From the NCBI GenBank assembly GCA_903813345.2, contig CAIIXF020000001.1:6327098-6391097 (forward strand): 64,000 bases of DNA, written 5' to 3'. Below, piece by piece: positions 1 to 9,321 of the stretch. The notes beneath the pieces are model-generated. The model made no database searches, had not been told where the DNA came from, and saw nothing but the letters and a program-made list of their open reading frames with translations. Position 1 is the first letter of the stretch. Every line of letters starts with the position of its first letter. Both the position numbers and the translations under genes were made by a program. This DNA comes from Owenia fusiformis (taxonomy: Eukaryota; Annelida; Polychaeta; Sabellida; Oweniidae).

Positions 1-4
1 AAAA

Positions 5-806
5 ATATTTGGTATAACAGAAAAATTAAATAAGTAATGGTTGCCATAGTAACCGGAAATCAAGGCACCCGGGGCAAATAAAAATAATTGAGAAAATGAG
101 CTTAATTAACCATGTTTACAAACATAATAAACTTTCATAAATTATCAAACACATTAAAATGTTATGTTAAATATGTTGTTAAATGCTTTTACTATAAAAT
201 AAATTGATCATGTGAATTATGTGCTGTCTTAGGGGATGTTTACATGCTTCATTAGATGTGATACCAGACTCTGAGAATCAAAGCTTAATGATCAGAAATG
301 ACAGAGTAAGTTAATGCATAGATGCAGAGATCATCAGAAAAATAAAATTCATACTGACAAAAAGTTTGGTTAAGTTCGAAAAGTTCTTTGATCATACTAA
401 AGATGATCTAAAACAAATATGTTATTTGTTCTTCAAATATGTATCAACAAAATTACCCCCTATTTGTGGTCTAAACATATTTAAGATAAACTAAAGGGGG
501 AAATCGACTTTCCTTGGAATATTTGACAAAACAGTTGCAGTACCTAACAACACTTCTAATGAAGCATTACAATCATCCATTATGAGATCACACAATTCAC
601 ATGACCATTATAATTGTTCAAAACAGTCAAGAACTCATGGCATTTAACAATTTAATGTATTTCATAGCTTATTTGATAACTTATTATGCATTTAAACATG
701 GTTAGTTGGGGCTATTCTTGCACAATTTTTTATTTGCCCCGGGTGCCTTGATTTCGGGTTACTATGGCAACCATTTCTTAAATAATATTTCTTATATACC
801 AAATAT
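5..806. mobile_element. Long fold-back element, arms ~260 bp
   Basis: The left arm (5 to ~270) pairs with the inverted right arm (~545-806). The outermost part is the most similar, with ggttgccatagtaacc and aaggcacccggggcaaata in the left arm recurring inverted in the right. The short middle is not repeated and no protein is encoded. The left end sits at the window edge, so the border and target duplication cannot be fixed. Confidence 0.85.
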
Positions 807-1553
807 GTTTTGATAGATTAATACAGCATTCTATACTACACATTCTGTGAAAAAGTCATCAGAATATATTGAAAAAAAAAATTAGAGAGATATTATGAGA
901 ACTTTATGATATATCCTCGTAAATATAAGAAAACGTAAGAAAATATATTTTGTCTGATATGATTGAAACTGGATATTTTATTTGGCTCATTGAATTGTTT
1001 TCGCCATTATTGAAAATTCATAGTTCGTCTTTGAGAATGTTTATTTCGATTGTGTGTATGTTATCAATGTTTATGTTTACAAATTAATAGTCAAAACATG
1101 TCTAATATAAAGTGAGAAGATATCCTTGTTTGCATGGCCCTGCTTGCAAACTTATTGTCGATGTTAACAAGTACAATTGATAAGGACAACAACGACTAAT
1201 CTTTCTTAATAGCATTAACCTCATCAAGAAGTCAAATACAAAGAGCCAAAACAGAACTCTTGGCCAAAATATTTGAAACTTTGACAATATTCTACCAATT
1301 TATACAAATTACAAACCTTTTGTTTTGTCAATGTCATAAAGCTTGCCACTCTTATTTTTTGTTGTAAAGCCATTTTGAACTGACTAATGACTGTATAATT
1401 AATCAATGAGTAACTTAATGTATGGTATAGATGAATATATCATGAATATGTTTTGAAATATCGTCTAATTACTTTTACATTGAACTATTGCAATTTAATT
1501 TTTCAGTATGTTTGTAAGTATGTCACGGTTTATAAACATTCAATGATCATTAC
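807..1553. other. Non-coding, presumably LLTP intron 3
   Basis: AT-rich, with only short chance frames on either strand. No LLTP exon 4 with family-like residues was seen. Confidence 0.5.
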
Positions 1554-1714
1554 CTTCAATACCATCTCGCATGGTTCAATGACCTCAATGTTTGCAGTTG
1601 CCCGGATGTGTAAGCTGGAATGTTCCTCAGATGCTCCTTGTACACTTGTGACAGTGTCGGCCTCATACCTGTAGCTATATGTAGTACCAGGTTGATACCG
1701 GAACTTCACACTCT
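1554..1714 (-). CDS. LLTP gene exon 3: start of Vitellogenin_N domain
   Basis: A 161 nt exon with acceptor ctttgtgtttcag and donor AAG|GTAATG. It reads E-SVKFRYQPGTTYSYRYEA, then a Thr/Ser-rich loop, then SLHIRATANIEVIEPCEMVLK. The last segment has the beta-strand and Cys pattern of the N-sheet in lipovitellin, apolipoprotein B and apolipophorin. The exon ends in phase 0. No exon 4 was recognised between position 1 and 1553, so it is probably off the window. Confidence 0.85.
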
Positions 1715-4700
1715 CTGAAACACAAAGAGAAGCCTCTATGTCTATCTACCGGTCTACAGACTGCATATATTCTCTCGTCCTGTCGGGCGTCCTGTCCGAC
1801 CAATGTCACCATCAATGACATTTTAATTTACTAAATTATTTTAAGGTTGCCTGAAGCAGATTTACAAGATCGTATTGGCATTGGATGAATTGGGGATTTC
1901 CATGGACGTCTATCCGAGATGGCATTCCCTGATTTGAGTGAAGGTGCAAGATTGCTGTCCAGGGGATAGAGGTCCGTGGGACGTTTCTAAGATAGGTCCA
2001 GGATCGACACGAAAACAGATTCCATGAAAAAATTGCTGATCCAATAATAGGAATATGGCAATCAATAATTTATTGCAAATATGGGTTTAATTAAATAGGT
2101 CAAATTCTCATGCATAGCTGTAGGTTTGGGGTGATAGAAGATGACAGTGTTGTGAAGGGGTTTGTTTATTCATTTATATAGAGACAAACCTTGGCTGCCA
2201 CTTTATATCGGCCTGTGTTTTCACGATTGAATGATATCGACACACTAAAAATTGGGCCTTAAATTGTGAAAAGTAAGTTTATATGTTATTACATGTTGAA
2301 AAAAATAAGTAAGAACATTTATTTGTTGAGAAATTTCTTAATGTGCCATCAATGTACATACACATTATCTATAAACCTAACTGATCATCCAATGAACTCG
2401 ATTCAAGATCAATTGGTTTGCTCATTAATTATAAGAGTATCGAAAATGTTGAATGATAATGTGTGGTAAAAACATAAACACATCACGGTCATTGGGAATG
2501 ATACCTTTGAACAGCAAAATCTATTTTTGAGCAAAAACGGATGCGCAATCGTGTTTCAAAGAAACCAGATTTTTAACTCAACATCCTGTTTTCTGTTTAT
2601 ATGCAAAATGTTGCTGATCGGTTAGTATCATATCAGCAGGGTCGTTGGATGTAAATGTAAGGCCGAAGAATATAATATGACCGATAATGAGAACGCAATG
2701 CAATGAACAAGAGTTATGTGGCCTGACAACAACATGGATGTGTTGACTATGAGCTAGATTTCTGTGATTTTCTGATTTCTTTCTCATCAAAATCTCAATT
2801 GATTTAGCCAATGTAACATTTATTGCATTGAATTGTCCAAGGTCTGATTGTTACTTGCCCAATTTACAATGATTAATGTATACTTCAAAAAATTACTGAT
2901 GTTGTGAAACAAATAGAATACACTTGTTTGTGAATGTTTTATCAAACTTTGTCACCAATTTGAAGTATTTACGTAGTGATGTCAGCTGTGTGTCTTATAA
3001 TATGGTTGAAATTATGATAAATGCAGGCTCTTTAAGAGGTTTTCTGACGAAAGAGGGACAAACTGACATGAATTTAGCTGATGTCAGACATTCTAAGGTC
3101 TGATGTAAGTGTCCTTTATCCTTTGGGAATCCAAGGTCTTTATGACCGACGAACCGAATATAAGCAGACGACAGTTGGTTGATTTGTATAGAGCTGTCGG
3201 TCTTGCATCAACCGGCGTCAATGACAAACAACCGGTAATCAGGCAGGCAGTAGTAGTCAATGTTCGGGCCCGTAGCCATACCAAGGGGTGCGGTTTTACG
3301 AAGGGGGAGCCTTTGCCAAGGAGGGGGAGCTTTTTGTCAGTTTTGGCTACAAAATCATGTAAAGTACTCAGAATAGAGAAAAACTGAATGGTTTTGAAAG
3401 AATACCCCCCCCCCCCCGGCTACGGGCCTGATGCTGCGTGTTTTATTTCGAAAGTATTGTTCAAAATTGAATCAAAAGTGCAATGTAATTCTGATCCTAA
3501 ATAACCTATTTATTTTTCATTCATCTTATTTGCATTTTGATTATCGATTTTAAAAGATGCTGAGAGTGATCGGGTGGTGTAGGTCTACCCCGGGAGGAAT
3601 GAGAGACCTACTTGTCATTTTGTCGTCGGTTTAACTGTTGTTGCACAATCTCGTTCAACTCTCTTATCTGTCGTTTGCGAGAGGTACTTTGGAATAAAGA
3701 TCAAGACAAATGGGATGCAGTTATCATGATGATTGTTGCAGATTTGTATCTGATGTGGGCTTACGTTCTATCGAGGTATACACATACAGGTAAATGACCA
3801 CCACTGAGTAGGCTTACATCAATCATTTTCTTTTAATCTCGATCATCAATTTATTTTGTTATATACATTATTCAATGTTTAGGTCAGAGGTGTAAAAATT
3901 AAATTGCAAAATGATTTATTGATTAATCGTGGCCCTAAAATCAGACCATAGATTTGAACTCAGCTGTTGTATTGAGAACACGATGATAAACGATCATATT
4001 TTTATCAGTTTCTTTTGCACTTAATATGCGATGATCAAAATGTGTTGCCTGTTGTACACGGTAAGCAACCATATTGCACCGGGGATTGTATGATTGTGGT
4101 ATTGGTAAATAGAACATGTTTATAGTTTTTGTTCATTCGCTCATTGAAACGAAGGATGAGTTTTGCCTCGCTCGCAATGATTAGACAATGGAAATGCTAA
4201 TGAAAATGGACCTGACGCCAATACAAAAATAAAACGCCATTGGCTTTGTCAATTTCGTAAAATAAGAATGAAATATTAGATTCTTACCTTTACAATGACT
4301 CGAACATTTGGATTCATCTAACAGATCTAATGATACTGGAACTGAAAATAAAGAAAAACGGTTTAATCGGAATGAAAAACAATAAATACTGCCAAAAAAC
4401 ACCTTAATTGACAAGGTTTCATTTGTTTGAAACTGAACTTGAGAAACGTATGAGCACCCTTTGCAATTTAACTACAACTAAGTTTTCTTATACAAATCGA
4501 AAAAACAAGATTTCCCCCTCCCTTATTATTTAATATTTTATTTCGTCCAAGGGATGAAGAGGGTTAAGATCCGTAAACTGTAATGCAACTAAAGCACTCA
4601 AAGTGCCACACAGTTGTAACTGAAACAGGATCATTTCGATGTAAACAGAACTTTTGCGCACCAAGAGGCTACCCTGGAGGACCTTCGATTTACAAGTATC

Positions 4701-5846
4701 CTCCTCCAGGTGCATCAATTGTTTCGAGGCGAAGCCTTCCATAATGCACTTTATGGACTTTAATGTGATGGAGAGTGTAATTTTTGGAACTCTACCAAAA
4801 GAACAGCTGATTGCTGCCAAAATACTGGAACAAGTTTCTGGTACAAGGGGTCGCCATGACCTCACTGCGCAGTTTAAAACTTAGGCTTTGTTTAGTTTTA
4901 GGTCCCAAGCAATTTATCAAGAATTTGTTCCTTGATTCTCAAGGTCAGAGACAATGCAAACATTATATACAGAGTCCAAGAACCAAACAAAGCAGCCAAC
5001 CATAGCAGTAAAGTAATCACGAAAAACAGAAAATCTGAAATGTATCACCACACCGACTCCACATTGACAGTTCTTATGTTCCTAGAAAAGGATTCTACTG
5101 CGGGAAATAAGTGGATATAATTTCAACGACATACTCGCTATCTTATATGACGACTTACATCAGATAACTCGAAAAATTGTTGTTGTCGTTTGTTAAGTCC
5201 TGAACTACACCATAACTCAGTAGAGCATAACCTCCATGCAGAAAACAACGTACAATCAAAAATGCAAATCAAACGAAGAATAAGCAAATGAAAGGGAAAT
5301 ATTACTCGGTGTTGGGAACTGACAAAATCTCCAAATTGAAATGTTCTGGACAAAGTACTCTTTGATAGAATCTAATTTATATTTTCCGTTTGCACTTACA
5401 TGTATGGTTGCACAAAGTTTCGATTTTTATTTTTTAAATTTCTGATAGCTACCATTCCAAATCCCATTCAAAAACCAATATGAGAAAATGAGGCCGTTCA
5501 GCAGGCTTATGTGTCAGTTTGGATGCACCACAAATGATAAATGCATTCAAAAATAGTTATATCACTGATAACTTGATATCAGTTTTTAAATAAAACATAA
5601 GTACTACACAGTAATAACCTTGAATGATCTGAACTAAATTTGATTTCATATGACATATCAAAATTACGACATTTGCTATGTAAACACATTAACTGTCATC
5701 AATAAAAAAGTTAAACATTTTAGAACATTTGCTTATAAAAGATAAAGTTTTTAAAATAAAATAAAGTAACAAAATAGTATTTTTGTCCTACCTGCTAAAG
5801 TTCCTGCCACTAAAGCGGCTAGGAGAATAACTCCTTTAGTTGCCAT
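1554..5846 (-). CDS. Large lipid transfer protein (vitellogenin/apoB/apolipophorin-like), 5' part, three exons
   Basis: Partial secreted lipoprotein gene; the visible coding parts are 5792-5846, 4288-4341 and 1554-1714, 270 nt or 90 codons, all with GT-AG borders and phases that join (1, 1, 0). The product begins with signal peptide MATKGVILLAALVAGTLA. A short linker with a C-x3-C pair (CSSHC) follows, then a segment reading FRYQPGTTYSYRYEA, then IRATANIEVIEPCEMVLK. The pattern F-x-Y-x-x-G-x-x-Y-x-Y-x-Y-E followed by an I/V-rich strand and a conserved Cys is the start of the Vitellogenin_N lipovitellin beta-barrel. Members of this family bind lipid and are secreted as circulating lipoproteins or yolk precursors. 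They usually run to thousands of residues, so most of the gene lies beyond the left edge. Which subfamily it belongs to cannot be decided from 90 residues. Confidence 0.85.
1715..4287. other. LLTP intron 2
   Basis: Non-coding apart from the short G/C-tract inverted-repeat element at 3265-3430. No further phase-compatible exon was recognised; exons 2 and 3 join directly in phase 1. Confidence 0.6.
3265..3430. mobile_element. Short inverted-repeat element (GGGCCCGTAGCC family) with C tract
   Basis: A 166 bp unit with ends cgggcccgtagcc and ggctacgggcctg (13 bp, one mismatch) and a 13-base C run next to the right end. Similar ends (caggcctgtagc) bound 23131-23282. No clear target duplication. 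Confidence 0.65.
4288..4341 (-). CDS. LLTP gene exon 2
   Basis: A 54 nt exon. Its acceptor is strong (ttttctttattttcag on the minus strand) and its donor is AAAG|GTAAGA. Joined to exon 1 in phase 1 it reads V-PVSLDLLDESKCSSHCK, a mature N-terminus with two closely spaced cysteines. It leaves in phase 1, matching exon 3. The intron to exon 1 is 1450 bp and the intron to exon 3 is 2573 bp. Confidence 0.8.
4342..5791. other. LLTP intron 1
   Basis: Non-coding. Minus-strand sequence near 5210 (ctgagttatggtg) recurs near 48495, so part of it is dispersed repeat. Open frames at 4530-5120 on both strands show no family resemblance. Confidence 0.5.
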
Positions 5847-5876
5847 TATGCATCCATGTATTCTCTCCTCTCTCTC
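5792..5876 (-). CDS. LLTP gene exon 1: short 5' leader and signal peptide (coding 5792-5846)
   Basis: On the minus strand ATG is at 5846-5844 and codes for 18 residues, Met-Ala-Thr-Lys followed by a hydrophobic core (VILLAALVAGTLA). The exon ends GCA-G before a GTAGGA donor (phase 1). A TATA box lies about 55 bp upstream of the ATG, so the transcript leader should be only about 25-35 nt; the 5' end given here is an estimate. The leader holds two upstream ATGs (5857 and 5853). Confidence 0.8.
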
Positions 5877-5898
5877 TGTAAAATGAAGCTGCTGCTCG

Positions 5899-5906
5899 CT
5901 TATATA
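5899..5906 (-). promoter_or_regulatory. TATA box of the LLTP gene
   Basis: Minus-strand TATATAAG inside GGGGTATATAAGCG, about 53 bp upstream of the signal-peptide ATG. Transcription would be expected to start 25-30 bp downstream (about 5870-5878), before an AGAGAGAG-rich leader. This is core-promoter inference from sequence only. Confidence 0.6.
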
Positions 5907-8395
5907 CCCCCAGTAGGTATACCCCGCATACAATTAAGTCCAAAAGTCAATTTCTGGCACTAGCTGCTTTAGATAAGTCTCTATGTTCTCTTAATAGATA
6001 AACAACCTTTAGCTGATTTATAATTCAATTAGACATTGATAATCAAAATGATATGATTTGGTCACAGTGTTACCAGATGATTACTAGTGGCATATCTGTG
6101 TTTGTATTGATGTGTACATTTTGATAGGTCAATCTGGTATCAACAACGTTTATGTTGTTGATCTATTTCTTGTTGTTTCGCAATGGAATGGGTTGTAGCC
6201 TGCATGCAACATCTCGTTTTATAAAGTTCATCTTGAGCCCCTTGGTTTGTTTTTTGTGTTCGATCGTGGGTATTTGGTCGTTTCATGCATACTGTGTAGT
6301 ATTTTATTCTATTATGCAATACATTATATTGTATTTTGTTACAAGTTATCGCGGTATTGTATCACAAATAGTTGCCGCCGTTCTCATTGCGTTTTTGTAT
6401 GTCATTTTAACGAGAAGAAAATAACTTCGGTCGTCGAACAACTGTGCACCCAACGCCAAACGCCCCGCGCCCAAAACCCCACAATTTTATGGTACAATTT
6501 CAAACACTCCTCGAAATATGAAAAATCTTTGTCCCCATAGCCCTGCGCTGCATGTTGAATTGCAATTCAAAAAAAATCTTGTATTTCCTTGGTGATTACT
6601 GAGCTTTTTATTTTTGAGAATGGCCCTTGATTAATTTGAAAAACTAAAAGGCGAGGCAAAGAATCACTGAGATAAGAATATTGTAAGTGTATTCGGTGAC
6701 ATGGGAGAATCCTAAGGGGCCGGCGCGGTACATAGGCCAACCACTTATCTACCTAACGGCATGGGAAAGATGTCTTTTTTAGTAGATGGAAAGGACAAAT
6801 GCAATGAATTTAATGTATATGACGGTTGTTTTACATTTATCTAATCTCATTTTGGTCGTTGAATATAATTTATTAAGCTATACATTTACTAAATTGGTGT
6901 CTTATAAGCCGACACGGGCTGGAAGCAATGCCTTTAAAATCTTCAAATTGATTTTATAAATTCTTGTGACACAGAAATAAGTTATATTTATTATACCAAA
7001 CTAAATTACTATCCCTGGACTTCATTTCAATTATAACAAATCATGTTTCTGTAAAATTCAGTGAGGCAGTTACCCTAATTTGCATTCATTCGAGTTCACT
7101 TCTTAAAAGAGAGCTTCGTCTTCGTAGTTGTCTCGTTAGCTTTATCATGCCATGTTCATGAAAAAATAAACGTCGCCTTCAAAATAAAATTAAAGTATCG
7201 ACTGCCATACTGATCAGTGCAAACATGATTAACAAAATCAATTACTTACTCTAAATGTCGTGGAAAATTGAACAATTTGAAACATTTTGGGGTATTTTCT
7301 CCTGGCGACTAAAGTTACCCGCTTTAAGGTAATAGTTATTACATGTATATCGCAAAATAAGCCGATGGACGCCGGTCGTAGAGCAAGAATATTGATGTCA
7401 CTGTATTCACAAGCTTACTGTAGATATAGGCTAGGTAATGTAAAATCTCCCATAGCCTAAATGTGGCTTAGATTTGGGGGTTTCTAATTTTTTACATTTG
7501 CCGGGGAATTGAATCCCGATTTAGATGTTTGGGGACATGAAATGCCGGAAGGCGATTTCCCCAACCCTGTCTTCATCGGTTCCGTAGTAGGTTATATTTG
7601 TTTGTACTTAAATAGACCTTTTGATTAAAAAAATTAGATCTTTTGTGTTAAAATGTCAAAAATAAGAAAAACACCAATCGAAAAAGAATATCAAGTTCTG
7701 GATTTTGAAGCCCTGTGACCCGGGCCCTGTGATCGGATGATGAGGGGGGCTGGAGTGCAAGTATTTTCAGAATCACCGTGTCACCTGTTTTTCTTACAAT
7801 GCAAGTCTAATGTAAATGAATATAAATGTATTATAATACATTAATTATTAGTAAGCACCAGCACACCACCACCTGAAGTTCGGACGCTCATCATAGTACA
7901 GCAGGGGCCCTATGGCGATGTCAAACGTTTTATGCTACTTGGATTGACAACAACCAATCGCTGATATTATTTTAGCGTAACCCAGTAGCTCTTTTCAGAA
8001 AAAGTAGAAATGTGTTGAAATATTATTTTTATCAATATTATACCCCTCACTGCCATCAATGGTCATTAATAACATCGACTGTAAGTATTTTGATATTTAT
8101 TTTAGTACACCAATGGTATTATTTTATCTAAAGCTTCGTCTTTGTCTTGCATTGACGAAATGAAAAAGTAAAAATTCGTCTTCTGTTGAAAATGTTACTT
8201 CCGGGTTCTGAGTGTATGTTTGTGCCTTACCCTAACACTGTTAGATCTTTTTATTCTTGGTTGTTTGAAATATTTAGAAATGTTACTTATTGGGAGGTTC
8301 ATATAATAACAGGAATTATATGTACAGTAACATGTACCAGTGCTGTTGTGAATCTGTATCATTAAATAATGTGCTGGAATACTGTAAGCTTAAAA
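5907..8395. other. Intergenic region upstream of the LLTP promoter
   Basis: No gene recognised. It contains a dispersed repeat at ~7079-7170 (other copies near 39590-39660 inverted and 44665-44770). A shared 22 bp block at ~7694-7715 also occurs inverted at ~24940. Confidence 0.5.
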
Positions 8396-9215
8396 CTTTT
8401 TTCAAGGCCTGACTTCGTCGCTAACATGCTAAATATAAGAGTTAGCTGACGTTTGGGAGTCTGACTTACCTTCTAAAGGTTAGAACCCGAATCTTAATGA
8501 AACCATATCACCTTTGTTCCGTCAACCATGGAGCATTTGCCACAACATCCAAGAGGTAAATCATGGATCGAGAAAATGAATGATTTCCTTGTAAATTCCG
8601 GAAGTTTCAATACGAAAAATTACCGAACATATGTGAAAACCGAATATTTGTTCGTTGTTTTCACGATTTACAGGTTCGTTTGTTCTTCAATGTTTTGGTC
8701 TAAATTATAAAGCATCACCAACAGGTCTTACTCTATTAATCGACTAATACAGCAGACGGCTCATATTTCTACGTAGCATTTCATTCAGACCAATAGTGGG
8801 AGTGTAGATCACGCAGTTTCGTTCGTTGCGTACTTCACTTGAAATTGGTAATTTTAAATATTGACTACTTCACTTAGCTTGGCGGATGTAGAACATTGCT
8901 TAATATTCTTTTAATTTTCACACCAGACATGCTTGGTTGACACGTCAACAAAGTAAAGTTCAAGGGTCAATGCGTTATTTCTTGATAACTACAACGCCTT
9001 CCCGGAAGTCAACATTGATGAAAAATGAAAAAGTCGGAAAAGCATTTACGCTAATTTCTATCAAATGCTATGTTTATGCATCATCATCGACGCAACACAG
9101 GTGATATGGTTTCATTAAGATTCGGGTTCTAACCTTTAGAAGGTAAGTCAGACTCCCAAACGTCAGCTAACTCTTATATTTAGCATGTTAGTGACGCAGT
9201 CAGGCCTTGAAAAAA
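8396..9215. mobile_element. Fold-back element with ~130 bp inverted arms
   Basis: Left arm 8396-8527 and right arm 9088-9215 are near-identical inverted copies. Blocks such as agttagctgacgtttgggag and ggttagaacccgaatcttaa are found in both. The inside shows no transposase. A diverged single arm of the same family lies at ~61338-61450. Confidence 0.85.
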
Positions 9216-9230
9216 GTAGAACATGTGTAG

Positions 9231-9321
9231 CATAGGCCAAGGGAAAAGTAATAGTAAGCTGTATATAGAAGAGACAGTCTCTTCTATATACGGCTTACTA
9301 TTACTTTACTCTTGGCCTATG
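9231..9321. mobile_element. 91 bp hAT-type MITE, palindromic, with 8 bp target duplication
   Basis: Begins cataggccaagg and ends ccttggcctatg pattern (inverted); the two arms meet at gagacag/tctcttc, making a nearly perfect hairpin. It is flanked on both sides by atgtgtag (9223-9230 and 9322-9329), an 8 bp target duplication as made by hAT transposases. Same ends as 55678-56259. Confidence 0.85.

Noticed and set aside
4530-4884. Overlapping open frames on both strands, up to 111 codons.
   Set aside because: No family resemblance, inside an LLTP intron, and both strands open at once, as expected by chance.
5148-5240. Minus-strand frame with a GTAAGT donor that could join LLTP exon 1 in phase 1.
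   Set aside because: It leaves in phase 2, which does not fit exon 2. Its ctgagttatggtg segment recurs near 48495, so it is probably repeat. Exon 1 joins exon 2 directly with family-like sequence.
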